Origin: a virus
DNA length: 26,117 nt
Direction: 5' to 3' (one strand)
IMG/VR virus record: IMGVR_UViG_3300009172_000049
Coordinates: 1 to 26,117 of that record
Position 1 is the stretch's first letter. Each line of letters starts with the position of its first letter. The notes beneath the pieces were generated by a model. The model made no database searches. It saw only the letters and a program-made list of their open reading frames with translations, and was not told where the DNA came from. Positions 7,601 to 22,600 of the stretch are shown here, piece by piece. A program made the position numbers and the translations under genes.

Positions 7601-10600
7601 GCATACGACAAAGATCAAATGGAGCCAGCACTTCCAGGTGGCGATGATAGCATTAGAAGAAAAAGCGAAAATCACTTACCTAGATATTTCAGAACTTCAC
7701 ACAACTCTAAATTTTTATCTAGCACACTTGACCAGTTAATACAACCGGGAGTAGCAGAAAAGTTAAACGGCTATCTTGGACGTAAAGTTAGTAAAGCATT
7801 TAAGCCTACAGATAATTATATTGGAGCAGTTACTAGCAGTAGAGAACAATATCAACTTGAGCCTGCGGCAGTTATTAAAGATAACTTAGGTAATGTTACC
7901 TATTATAAAGACTATAATGATTATATAAACACTGTAAGTAATCTTGGCGGAAGTGTAACAGATCATAGTAGACTAAACACTCAAGAAACATATGCTTGGA
8001 ACCCGCATATTGATTGGGACAAGTTTACAAATTATAGAGAATACTATTGGCTACCTAATGGTCCTGACCTAGTGACAGTTATAGGACAAACAAAAGATGT
8101 TATTAGTACATACACTGTTGCCTTAGGACAAAATGTTGATAATGTAACATATGTATTTTCACCCGACGGTCTAACAAATAATCCAACGTTGAAACTATAT
8201 AGAGGCCAGACTTATAGATTTGAAATTGACACACCAAATCATCCTATGGCGTTTGCAACAAAGAAAAGTTTCACACCTGGCGAAGCAGTAGTTATTGAAA
8301 CTACAGATGGTGTTCGTAGTTCAGGCGTATTTGATGTTGTCTTGTATGATCAAGACGGTACAGCATATGATGCTGGCGGGTTTATTATAGATCCTGTAAC
8401 TCAAGCACAGGCAGTTGGAAGTGTAAGTTTTGGAGATGCAACTAATACTAGTTTAATATATGATACTGGTATTTCTAAGGTTGACGCTGACGGTAACGCA
8501 CTTGCTACAGTCTATATTGAAAAAGGTATCATAGAATTTACAATACCGGATACTGCTCCAGATGCATTATATTACATTTCAAAAAATGATCCTAATGTAG
8601 CAGGATATATGCAGATCTTTGACATTGAAGATAATACTGCTATTAATGTCGAAGCAGACATTTTAGGTAAAAAAACTTATACTACTAGTAACGGGTTTGC
8701 CTTGTCAAATGGCATGAAAGTAGAGTTTGCTGGAGAAGTTACGCCTGTAAAATATGCCTCTAATGAATGGTATGTTGAAGGTGTTGGCGACAAAATAAAA
8801 TTAGTGCGCCAATCAGATCTAACAGTTAGTGGGTCATTTACTGACGATATTTCTGTACCCTTTGACGCCCAAGGATTTGACTTTTATCCATTTAGTGATG
8901 CAATAGGATATCCTACTAAAAAAGATTATATAGTTATTAACCGTGCAAGTTTAGATGGAAATCTATGGAGTAGATACAATAGATGGTTCCATAAATCTGT
9001 TGTCGAAACAAGTAATACGTTAAGCAATAATCCGTCAACAATACTAGAAGACTCTAGAGCAAAAAGACCAATTATTGAATTTAATCAGGGTTTAAAATTA
9101 TTTAATTTTGGAACAAAGTCTAAAACAGATGTTGATTTAGTAGATACCTTTACAACAGATATATTTTCTACTATTGAAGGTAGTGCAGGATACAATGTTG
9201 ACGGAGTGAATCTTACTAACGGAATGCGTGTATTATTCACAGCAGATACAGATGACTTAGTAAGTGGAAAGATTTACAAAGTAAGTTTTATTACTTTTAG
9301 GAACAACATCCAAATATCATTAGTTGAAGAAACAGACACTCCTCCAGTTACTAATGAAAACGTTTTTGTAAAATTTGGCACAGTTAATGGCGGAAAGTTT
9401 TTTAGTTATAACGGAACTACGTGGACAGTAAGTCAACAAAAAACTTCAATTAATCAACAACCGTTATTTGACATGTACGATGCTAAAGGAAATGCGTTTA
9501 GTAATACAACTAACTATAATTCAACAACGTTTGCTGGTAATAAGATATTTGCATATAAAGTTGGTACAGGAACTAATGATGCAGAATTAGGATTTCCGCT
9601 TTCGTATAGAAATATAACAAATACTGGTGATATAACATTTGACTTTGCATTAACTGGTAATACATTTACATACCAAGTCGGTACTGTACTTTATACATCT
9701 AAAACAGAAACAGGGTTCTTAAGAAAGTATTCTACAATTGATACTTTTGAATATACGAATGGATGGCTCAAAACAGCTAAACTAAGTAACCAGCCTGTAA
9801 TCAGACAATACATATACGATAATACAACTGATAACTTCTATATAGACGTTTATAATAATGTTGATTACATTACTAACTTGTGGTTAACAGTTTACTTAAA
9901 CAACAAACTGCAATTCAAAGATGTTGACTACACTGTTGCGCAAGACGTAAACGGAGTTTCATATATTACATTTGCAAATAGTCTTACTACAGATGATGTA
10001 ATTGTTTTAAAAACAAAAAGTAAATATCCTAAGAACAAAAATGGATATTATGAAATAGCTAAAAACTTAGAGCGCAATCCGCTTAACGATGATATTACGG
10101 AATTTACTCTAGGTGAAGTTAATGATCACGTATCTACAATAGTTGAAGAAATTAATAATTTTTCAGGAGTATTTCCTGGACCAAGTAACTTGCGTGATAT
10201 AGGAAATTTATCAGCTAACGGCAAAAAGTTTTTAAAACATAGTGGTCCTATAAATTTAGCAATGTATCATTTAGTTGACCCTCAAGCAAACATTGTAAAA
10301 TCAATGCGTTATGCTAGAAGAGAATACGGCAAGTTTAAAAGACAATTTTTAGAAACTGCAAACACCTTAGGCTTTGAAGGTCCAGTTAAAGAACACGTAG
10401 ATAATATATTAAAAGAAATGAACAAAGATAAAACGTCTAGTATGCCGTTTTACTTTAGTGACATGATTCCACAAGGCGGTTCTGTAAAAACTACCCATGC
10501 TGTATTAGATTCAGATGAAAGATATTTTCCATTAAGTGCAACATTTTCAATGTCGGTGCTTAGTAGAAAAGCAGTACAGATATACTTAAATGGAACACAA

Positions 10601-13600
10601 TTAACTCACGGTAAAGATTATACATTTAACTCAGAAGGATTTGCTGATGTAACTGCAACAAAGGCAGTCGGCGATGCAATTGATGTATACGAGTATGATA
10701 GTACTAATGCAAGTTTTGCTCCACCTACTCCTACAAAGCTAGGATTATATCCAGCATATCATCCTCAAATTTATACAGATAATACTCCGGTAGTTCCTGT
10801 AACAGTAATTGAAGGTCACGACGGTAGTAAATTTGTTGGGTATGACGACTTTAGAGACAATTTATTATTAGAATTAGAATTAAGAATTTATAATAATATT
10901 AAGATTTCTTATGATACTAATATTTTTGACATACATAATTTTTTACCAGGCAAAGATAGAGACACTGGATTTACACGACAAGAAATAAATTCTTCAATGA
11001 CAGCTGATTTCTTACAATGGAATCAATTAGTTGACGGAGATTATGTTTCAAATTCTGGCTTTGATAGAAATAACGCATTTACGTTTAATTATTCTAGCAC
11101 ACGGTATAAAAATGGTACACAGAATTTACCAGGTCATTGGCGCCAGACTTATATGTATGCGTTTGATACTGATCGCCCACACACCCATCCTTGGGAAATG
11201 CTAGGCTTTACAATTAAACCAACTTGGTGGGAAACAACATACGGACCTGCGCCATACACCCGCAATAATAAAGTGTTGTGGCAAGATTTAGAGCAAGGCA
11301 TAGTTAGAGAACCTAAAAAGTCAATTGTAGTGCGCTCTAAGTATATACGTCCTGGTTTACAAACTACTATTCCTACAGATGACGGCGGAAACCTTTTAAG
11401 TCCAAACGCATCGGGTATTTTAGATAATTTTAATTCTGAATATGTTACAGATAACTGGGTAGTTGGAGACGGTGGCCCAGTTGAGTCGGGGTGGAGACGT
11501 AGCAGCGAATATCCGTTTAGCTTAATAACAGCTCATATACAAAATCAACCAAATGCAATTTTTGCTGCAGGATTTGATAGGTCTAGACAAAAAAGAAACT
11601 TAGCAAATCAAATTGTGTACGGTGATTCAGGCGTTTCAATTAAACTTAGTAATATTGTATTTCCAAATACAATCGATGATACTTCACAGATTTTTACTAG
11701 TGGACTTATAAATTATATTTCAAATTATTTAAGTAGTAACACTGCTGCTTCGTATACAAAATATAAACAGAATTTGGTTGCAATTAAAAATCAAATAGGT
11801 AGTAAAATTGCAGGATACACTGATAAAGAAAAATTTAGATTAATACTTGACTCTCGCACACCTACTAATGAAGGCAATGTCTTTATACCCAAAGAAAATT
11901 ACAATTTAATTCTAAACACTAGTAGCCCTATACAAACTGTTAGTTATAGTGGTGTAATGATCGAAAAACAAGCCGAAGGGTATGTTATAAGAGGTTATGA
12001 TAACTTTGTACCTAATTTTAAATATTATAAAAGAATAGTACGAACAAATGATCCTATAATAAATGTTGGCGGCATATCAGAATCGTTTGTTAATTTTGAT
12101 AGTGACAAAACATACTCTGTAGGACAAATAATAAAAACTGGCGAGTCGTTCCTGAGAGTAACAACAACTCATATTAGTAGTACAAATATAGATGCTAGTA
12201 AATTTGCAACTATTCCTGAACTTCCGTTAATTGGCGGAGCAGTTGCTTCAATGCCACGAGTGTTTGAAGATACATTAAGTACTTTAAATTATGGCGACAA
12301 ATTATCTACGTTACAAGATGTTGTTGACTTTTTATACGGCTACGGAAAATATCTAACAGACCAAGGATTTGCTTTTGAAGAACGCATCGAAGGGTCAAAC
12401 GAAGTAGCGAACTGGCCAACAAGTGCAAAACAGTTTATGTTCTGGACTACACAAAATTGGGCAGCAGGAACTTTAATAACTATATCTCCTGGTGCAAAAA
12501 AATTAAAACTACAGTCTAGTTATAGTGTTGTTGATAACATATATGATACTTTTTACGGATATAGTATTTTAAAAGGTGACGGGAAAAAATTAAACAGCGA
12601 GTATATACGTATTGCAAAAGGTGTAGAAAACGAATGTACTGTAACTGTTGTTAATTCAGCAGACGGCATTTTTGCTGCAAGATTCCCATTAGTTCAAAAA
12701 GAACATGTATTACTTTTAGATAATAAAACAGTGTTTAATGATGTAATTTATGATCCAGCTCCTGGTTATAGACAAGAACGAATTAAAGTATTAGGTTATC
12801 GTACTGATAACTGGAACGGCAGTTTAAATATTCCTGGCTTTATATATGATAATGCAAATGCTGTTGAGTGGGAAGCCTGGTCAGATTATACTATTGGCGA
12901 TCTAGTTAAGTACAAAGAGTTTTATTATAGTGCAGATAAGAAAATTACAGGCACGCAATTATTTAATGCAGATGATTGGAATAGATTAGATAAAAAGCCA
13001 GAAGCTGGCTTGCTAACAAACTTTGATTACAAAATTAATCAGTTTGCAGACTTTTATGATTTAGATAGTGACAATTTTGATACAGAGCAACAACGATTAG
13101 CACAGCATTTAATTGGATATCAGAAACGAACTTACTTAGAAAATATTATTAATGACGATGTAAGTCAATATAAATTTTATCAAGGGTTTATTTTAGATAA
13201 AGGTTCTAAAAACTCTCTTACTAAATTATTTGATGCTCTTGCTAGTGCTGATCAAGAAAGTTTAGAATTCTTCGAAGAGTGGGCAATTAAAGACGGTCAG
13301 TATGGAGCAAGTGAAGGCTTTGAAGAAGTTGAATACTTGCTTGACGAAACGCAGTTTAGATTAGATCCACAACCAATTCTATTAACTGATACTGGCACTG
13401 GACAGGAAACTGATTTAGTTTATAGAATAAAAAACCACGAAACTTATTTAAAAAGCAATAACTACGATCATTCACCATTCCCTACAAAGTATATTCAAAA
13501 AGGATATACAAAGGACTCAGGATATGTAAATCCTAAAGATGTTGATCTAGTTGTTTCTACATATAATGACATTGCTAATAAAAACTTTGACGATATTAAT

Positions 13601-16600
13601 AGTCAAGATTATGTATGGGTCGGTAATGTTAATCAATCATGGTCTGTTTATCAACATGTTATTACAGACTACATAATCGAAGCAGTAGAAACATCAGCAG
13701 GTGAATTTACAATTACTGTTAATGCAACTCCGCTAGATATAAGCACTGGTGATGTGTTAGGTTTATTTAATTTACTTATAAAAACATATGCACCGGGTCA
13801 GTTTGACAGCGCACTAGACTTAACACAAACAGTAAGTCCGATTAAAGGTTTTTACAAAGTTAAATCTGTAGCACTAAACAAAATTACATTTGAAACTACT
13901 GAAACTATTGTAGCAGTAGAGGAATGTGAAGGTAAATTAAGTAAATTTATTAGTGTTAGAGTTGGCAATTTATCCGAAGCTAATACACTAGCTGAACAAG
14001 AAATAGATGCAGAAGAAAAATTGTGGATAGACAATGCAGGAAATGACAAATGGTTAGTTTTACAAAATAAAAACAAGTTCAATGTCCAGCAAGAATTGTC
14101 AAATAGCGAAACAGGCACAGACCACAACTATGGAACATCGATTGCAGTTGATGACAGAAATGTTAGATTAGCTGTAGGTGCTCCTGACTTAGGTGACAAT
14201 GGTAAAGTGTTTGTATACAATAGATCAAGCAATGCTTTAAATTATACATTGTCGCAAGTATTAGATCCAGAAGCAAACATTACTGCTACAGGTCAAAAAT
14301 ACGGGTATGATGTGTCAATGAGTGGCGATGGAGAATATATCATTGTTGGCGCCCCGTATGCATCTAATGTAAAAACAAACTTTAAAAATGCATTTAGCAC
14401 TACTGCTAATTACGCTGCTGGTGACATAGTTAGTTTAAATAACGGCTTATGGCAAGCAGACGATGCAATTTTAGGTGCAGTATCAAATATTACGTTTAAT
14501 AGCTTTAATAGTGTAGCACAGATAAATTATGATATTAATAATTATACCCAAGATGCAGTAGATATTCCAGTAATATTAACTGGCGACTATCCTTTTAAAA
14601 ATATAACTACTGATCATTTCTTATTACGTGCTCCTAAAGCAATGTATGACGGTTCAGGACAGGGTGATCAAATATATTTAAGATGGAACAGCCTTGCTAA
14701 TGCTAATCAAACACAGATTAACTTAACTACACGGGCGCCGTTTGATGGTAGTATTCCGTACTTGTCAAAAGAATACTTAGAATCAGAACATACCATTAGT
14801 TATAAAATTGATGCAATATTATATATTGACGCATCTAACAATATACCAGCTGTTGGTGATATAGTTACTACACAAGGAGCAACAGCAACAGTTGTTTATG
14901 TACATAATGAATCGGCGCAGTTAACAATTTATGTTAATAATATAAACGGTGAATTTCCATTAGAAAACAGTTTGTTTATAAATGGAAACGATTTTATAGG
15001 TGAATATCAGCGCATAGGACCAAACGAATCCATAACTACAACTGGTTCATGGGGCGGCTATTGGTTCATTCAATCAAGTAATCCTTATGCTGTAGGAAGC
15101 ACTAATGCAGATGCTGGTAGATCTTTAGTGTTTAAAGACTTTGTATCAATATCCGATGTAGCTACAGATAGTACGTTAGACGGATATTACTATAACAGTT
15201 TAGATTATGCAACTAGTATACAAAATAGCGAAAGCGTAATTAATAGTTTTATTCAAACGTTAAGTTTTACCGGCACTCCGGGACCATTAGGAAGTTCAAC
15301 TCCTGTAGTAAGTAGAAAATTTGTTGTACGGGCTCCTAAACTATTATCAGATGCTTCTTCAGCAGGTGAAAAGTTTACACTCTATTTAAATAATTTACCA
15401 GATACTGTAACAACAGTAAAATTTGATTCATTGTTATCAATTGGCGCTGGAGAAATTATTACACAGGCTGTTACAGGTGCAACGGCAGTAGTGTTAGAAA
15501 ATACAACTAGCAGTTATACAGCAAAAGTTAATAGCATTACTGGATCGTTTGATTTAATTAACTTATTATCATTTAGTTCCAGCGGTAATCTTGGTATTAA
15601 ACTAACAGAATTGCCAGTGCAATCATTTATATCAGATCCTAGTGCTATAGGATTAAATTTTAGTGCTACTAATAAAGAGCACACTATTGACGATATATGG
15701 GACGGATATATTTCATTTGTTAATACAAAGTTTTTAAATGGCGAACCTTTTGAGCCTATTGTAGGCCAAACAGTTAGAGATAAATCAACTCAGGCTACTG
15801 CTGAAGTAGCGTATTATCAAAGAAGTTTAAATAATGTAACAATATTTGTTAAAAATGTTTCAGGTAACTGGAGTTTAGGTAATCAATTCGGTAACAACGC
15901 TGAAATAGAAATGATGCCATATGCTCCAGGACCAAACCCAGACGTCTATGGCCGTAGCGGAATTTACACTATTCCAAGAGTAATGGGCCAAATACAGCGT
16001 GTTAACTTAGGCACTGATTCAGCAGGTATTGGTAAGTTGTTTGTTGTAGATACAAACGCAAATATTACTGCACCAGCCGGCGATTTTAGAACTGCTTCAC
16101 AGCTTGGTGCAAAAATTGTTAACAATTCATTAACTGGAGACTTTGCATACTTAGAACCAGATACTAATTTTGAATACTGGATGTATAAGCAAACTGTAAT
16201 TAATGGCATTCCGCGTTCTGCAAATACTCCGACGAGTGATAACCTGGATTGGACTGAAGTCTATAAAGTTCCTACAGCGTCAACCGGCAGTATTGGTGAT
16301 ACTCCATTTACAAACGAGGGAATTTACTACATATACCAAAAAAATAATGGTGGCATTTATATCAGCCTAGGTAGTTTTGTTGGACCAGAAAGACAGTCTA
16401 ATAATTACTTAGGTTCTATAGTAGAAGTTACTAAAAGTGCAACCGGAATTTACAGAGGATTTGTTAGTGCGCCAGCAGACACAACAGTATCTAATCCTGG
16501 AAAGATTTATTTCTTAAAGAATGGAACAGAAAACGGCATTTTGTATAATTGGGAATATGCTAAAAATAAAAATTACAAAGGCGAATTTAATGCTTCGTCT

Positions 16601-19600
16601 AGTTATTTTACAGGAAATATTGTTTCATTAGATGATAAATTGTACAATGCTGTTACAAATATTACAGCAGGTACGTTTAATGCATTACAGTGGAATAGCA
16701 CAGATGATTTAATTGACTATGTAGGGTATGTTCCAAATGACACCGGCGTTAGTATTATAAACGACAGTAGTTATGATCTTAGTACAGTATTAGATCAAGG
16801 GCTATTGTACGATTTCGCAAATAGCTTTGATGTTACGCCTGATGGTGAAGTGTTAATTGTAAATGCTAAGTATGGCAACGGAAAACCTAACTTAGTTGTT
16901 GTTTATAGAATCTTAAACGGACAATATCAGCGCTCACAGCAACTTACTTCGCCTAGCAATACAGAAGCATTCGGCGAAAGTATTGCTATTAGTACTGATG
17001 GTAAATTAATTGCAGTATCGGCTCCGTTAGACGATACTAATAAAAATAATCAAGGCAAGGTTTATATTTACAAAAAGGTAAATGAGATATTTGTATTCTC
17101 TCAAACACTAATGAGTCCTAACAATAAGACTTCTCAGTTTTTTGGAGACAAGATTGATTTTGACGGCAACAGATTAGTTGTAAATTCTAAAAACGGCAAC
17201 AACTGGGTTGATACAACTTTTGATGTTTATTCATCACCTACTGGCGTTGGATATACATTAGATAAAACTAGTACAAAAAATCTTTCTAGTACAGTGTTTG
17301 ATAACGATTTTACAACATACAAAAAACAATATGAACAACAAGGTTCTATATATGTGTATGAAGTTATAAATGACACAATGATGTATGCACAGCAACTACA
17401 ATATCAAAATACATCTAGTGCTGTTACTGAATTTGGTAAAGATTTTAAACTTAAAAACAACCATGTTTATGTTGGATTGCCTAAAGTAAGTGTAAATGCT
17501 GTGTACACTGGTAGTGTTATTGACTTTAGAATACCTGACAATAAAATGATTTGGGAAACTTTAAGACAGCCAAAAGACGCTGTAGATATTTCAAAAATTA
17601 AACGTGCAATTTTATATAATGTAAAAACAAATAAGTTACTTACATATTTAGATTATATTGATCCAGTACAAGGAAAAGTTGCAGGACCAGCTGAACAAAA
17701 TCTTACATATAAAACATATTACGATCCTGCATATTATACTGTAGGGGATAATAACGTAACTGTTATGCCCTCAGCAAGTTGGGGAGCAGAACAAGTTGGC
17801 GAACTGTGGTGGAATCTTACAAATGCAAAATACTTAAATGCGTATCAGTCAGATGTTATATTCTCAGCAAATAACTGGAGTCAGTTATTTGATAGTAACA
17901 CAGTTGATGTCTACGAATGGGTAGAGTCTGATGTATTGCCTAGTGTGTGGAATAGCCAAACTAACCAAACTGCCGCAGTTGTAGATGGTATAGATGGTAC
18001 CAGTTTATATGCTGATACAGTTTATTCATCTAGACAAACATATGATAAAATAAGTGGCACGTTAGGTATTAAGTATTACTTCTGGGTTAAAAACAAGCGA
18101 ACAATGCCCGATGTAGATTTTAGAACAATAAGCTCGTTTGATGTTGCAAAATTAATTGAAGACCCTAAGGGACAAGGATATAAATTTGCGGCACTTATTT
18201 CAGAAAATAGTTTCACATTATATAACTGTGAAAGTTTGTTAGAAAATAAAGATGTTGCATTTAGTTTACAGTATTGGACTATTGATAACCAAGATATAAA
18301 CATTCATAATCAGTATCAAATTGTAACTGACGGACTTTCAACAAGTAAACCTAATAGAGATATTGAACGTAAGTGGTTTGATAGTCTAGTAGGTTATGAT
18401 GAGCAAAGTAAACAGGTACCTTCACCAAATTTATCACCTAAACAAAAATACGGAATTTTAAATAGCCCAAGACAGAGTTGGTTTGTAAATAGCGCCGAAG
18501 CTCTTAAACAAGTGATGGAAAGAGTAAATGCCGTATTACTAGAAAATTTAATAATTGATAATAAAGATCTTACAAAGATCAAAGCATCAGCCCTGCAACC
18601 TAGTGTAGTAAGTAGGGAGTTTGACACAACTGTTGATACTGTTGCAGATTTAGAGTTTATTGGTGTTGCAAAGGCACAGCAAGCAACTATGCAGTTAACA
18701 GTTAACGACGGTGTAATTACAAATGTTGTTGTATTAAATGCAGGCCGCGGTTACCTTGTTGCTCCTACGTATAAAATTGTAGGACCAGGAACAGGTGCTG
18801 AATTAGAGTTTACAATAAACAATTTAGGTGTTATAACAAATGTAAGTGTAGTCAACGGCGGAACAAACTATAGTTCAACTGACGTAATTACAATTAGAAG
18901 ATACACAGCACTAGTAAAAACTGACGAAACTATATTAGGTAAGTGGGCTTTATATGAAAGAGATAGTACAGCAAGAATTTGGCAACGAACAGCAAGCCAA
19001 TCATACGATGTAACATTATTTTGGGATTATATTGATTGGTATGCAACCGGTTACACTCAATTTACAGAGACAAATTTTGTAATTGAGGGAGCATATCAAC
19101 TACCAAGTATTAATGATACAATTGGGGACGTTGTTAAGATAAACAATGTTGGCTCAGGCGGTTGGCTATTACTTAGAAAAATAACTAACCAGGCTAATGT
19201 AGATTATACAATTAACTATGAAACTATTGGTAGACAGAATGGTACTATTAAATTTAAGAATACACTCTACGACACAGCTGCAAGTGCAACTGGATTTGAT
19301 ATTATTAGTTTTGATTCTCAATTCTTTGACAGTGTACCTAGCACAGAAATTAGAGCTGTTTTAAATTGTATTAAACATGATCTGTTTACTGAAGAATTGG
19401 CACTTGAATATAATAAACTGTTTTTTGCAAGTTTACGTTATGTATTCTCAGAACAACAAAATGTTGACTGGGCGTTTAAGACAAGTTTTGTAAAAGCAAA
19501 ACACAATGTAGGACAGCTTCGTGAAGACATTACGTTTAACAATGATAGTCTACCTAGTTATGAAAAATATCTAGAAGAAGTAAAGCCATTTAAAACAAAG

Positions 19601-22600
19601 TTACGTGAATACCTAAGTGCTTACGAAAAACTTGACAACAGTCAAAGTAGAGTTACAGACTTTGATTTACAGCCGATATATAATGACACTACAAAACTAA
19701 TAGAACCGCAAAATGTAAAAGTAGTTGGCGATACATTAATTGGTATAAATGATTCTTTAGAAACATATCCGTTTAAAAATTGGACAGATAATGTTGGATT
19801 TAAAGTAACAGAAATACAAATAGCTAATGGCGGATCAGGGTATACACAGGCACCTACTATTAAATTAACAGGCGGTGGCGGCACTGGTGCTACAGCTATT
19901 GCTAAATTAGGAGTAAACGGAACTGTAACAAGTGTAGAAGTTACAAATAAAGGAAGTAGTTATATTACTGCTCCTACATTAATGTTAACTGGCAGTGTAT
20001 CTGAAACAGGTAAAAATGCAAAACTTAGTGTTATCCTAGGAGACGGATTAACAAGAGGAATGCTAAACGTAGTAAAATTTGATAGAGTAAGCGGTGATTA
20101 TTCTATTACTAGTATTAATGAAACAGAAACATTTACAGGCACTGGCTCCAAGTACATTTACGAACTAAAATGGCCAATGGATCTTAAAACTACAAACGTT
20201 ACTGTAACTGTAAATAACATTGAACTTTTAAGAAGTGAATATAGCTTTATTAATATAAAAGATAGTACTACAACAAGTTATACTAGGTATCATGGAAAAA
20301 TTACACTTGCAGAACCAACACCTGTTAACACTTCTATTGTTATTACTTACAAAAAAGCAATTAGCTTATTAACAGCACAGGATAGAATAAACATTGCGTA
20401 CAACCCTGTAACAGGTCAATTTGCAAAAGACCTTGGACAGTTAATGGACGGTGTTGACTATGGCGGAGTAGAAGTTAAAAGTTTCGACTTTGGTGGCCCT
20501 ACAGGCTGGGATACAGCCCCTTGGTTCACTAGCGAGTATGATACTTACGACCAAACTTTTGAAGATGAAACATTTACTTTAGATGGTAGTACAATTAGTG
20601 TTACATTAGCTACGCCTTTAGAAAGCGGAGTTGTATATAACTTATACAAAAATGGTGTAAGATTAGATGACCCAGACTGGGTAAATGACAGTTCGCAGTT
20701 TACAAATCCAAATGCCGTAATGAGAAGTATAACAGGTGATGGAGTACAAACATTAATTGAGTTAGATGAATTAGGTATATCTAATGGAGCAAATGATGTT
20801 ATAGTTATACGTAAGAGTACTAGCGATGGAAGTTTCCTTCCTGTTCCAGGAACGTATGACACACTTATTGAAGGCGGCGCCTTAGAATACAATACTGCTA
20901 AAGGCATACTTGCAGAAGAAATTAATATTGACGGTGACGGGTTTGCAACAACTGCTAACAGTGGCGGCCCAGACGAGAATCTGCCAGGCAGAGTATTTGA
21001 CACAGTTGATATAAAGGTTTATGAAAGGCCTACAGGCGGATCAAGTAAAATACATTCAAGAAATTACGTAGGCGACGGTACAACTACAGATTATGATATT
21101 GGAACAACACCTATATTGGACGAGCTAGTATTTGTAAAAGTTAATAATGTTATACAAACAGCATACACTATTGATTATGAAACTAACAAAGTTAAATTTA
21201 CTACTGCACCAACATTAGCATCTAAAATTAATCTTGTAACTCTAGACTATAGTGGTACAAACATATTAGACTTAGATGAATTTATATCGGATGGTAGTAC
21301 AGCTGATTTCTTAACAAACATTACACATACTCCTAATTTAAGTAGTTTAGTTACTATTGACGGTAAAAAAGTTGAGCATGTTCTTACAAAAAGTAACAAC
21401 ACATATGCTGCAGAAAATAGAATTGTTATCCGATTTGCAGAACCTCCTAAGATTGATGCTGTAGTAAAATATGCAATTTTTGAAGGACCTATACAAAACT
21501 TTAGTGCAGTGACTATAGACGAGTTTATTGCTGATGGTAGCACGATATTGTTTGATCTTACACAAACACCGTTTACACAAAAGCCACATGAATGGTTTAC
21601 TATTGTACAAGTAAACAACACAATATTAAATGCAGGATATTCTCAAAAATATGTTATGACAGAGTCAAGAGAATATCAGTTAAAGCTATGGCAAGTACCT
21701 ACAGGTTCTGTAAGGTCAGGACAGTTAAGAATTTACTTAAACGGTCAAAAAATTAACTATATTGACGATTGGTCATTTACAAGTGCAGGTCAGTATAATT
21801 CTGCATTAGACGCTGACGATCAACTAGGTAGTGCGGTATTGTTAAATGCCAGTGTTGGAGCACCTGGTGACATCTTAAGAATATATATTGTAGGACAAGA
21901 AGACAGTACTGCCGCAGGCGGAGATTATAGATATGGTTACTTTGACAACGACAATAACTTTGTAGAAGATGACGGAAAATTATCTATCTATTCTACTTTG
22001 TCAAACGGTGACAAGGTTAAAGTTTACCAGTTTAGTAACCACGACACTCAAGGTATTGAACGACAGAGTTTAGATGTTGTTGAGCGTACACTACTATCCC
22101 CAGGTGTTGCAGCTAACAGACAGGTATTTGAAATTGACGGAAGCACAGCAAATTTAAATTTATTACCGCCACTGGCAGCTAGAAAGCAATATGCAGTATA
22201 TTTAAATAATACAAGAATTGACGATCCAAATTACAATACTGCACAGCAAACAAACGACAACGCAGTGCTATTAACAATTACTGGAGCAGAGCAAACTATT
22301 TTTGATGCGCAAGCAACAGGACTTGTTCTTGTTACAGGTGATATTTTAGAAATTGTAGAACTTGGTGCTAGTGTTACTCCTGACAGCGGTACAGCTGACT
22401 GGTATGAACTAAGACAACTAAGAGCTGGGTATATAAATTTACAAAGTCCAGCAGTTGACGATCAGTACGTTTGGGTTGTTAAAAACGGAACCTTATTAGA
22501 TCCATCAGTTGACTATGTTGTTACTCCTAATAAAATGCGTATTAAGTTAAAAGAAAACTTAGATGAGAACGACACTGTTGAAACTTTCCATTTTGCAAAA

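Noticed and set aside
14123-17530. True integrin or eukaryotic-type FG-GAP protein acquired by transfer
   Set aside because: The blades lack integrin calcium loops, base composition and codon use look like the rest of the gene, and flanking blocks are phage-like, so a phage structural propeller is simpler.
20545-21003. 152-codon open frame on the minus strand
   Set aside because: It lies wholly inside the giant gene, has no convincing ribosome site, and gives a low-complexity Ser/Leu/Pro-rich product typical of antisense reading of this sequence.
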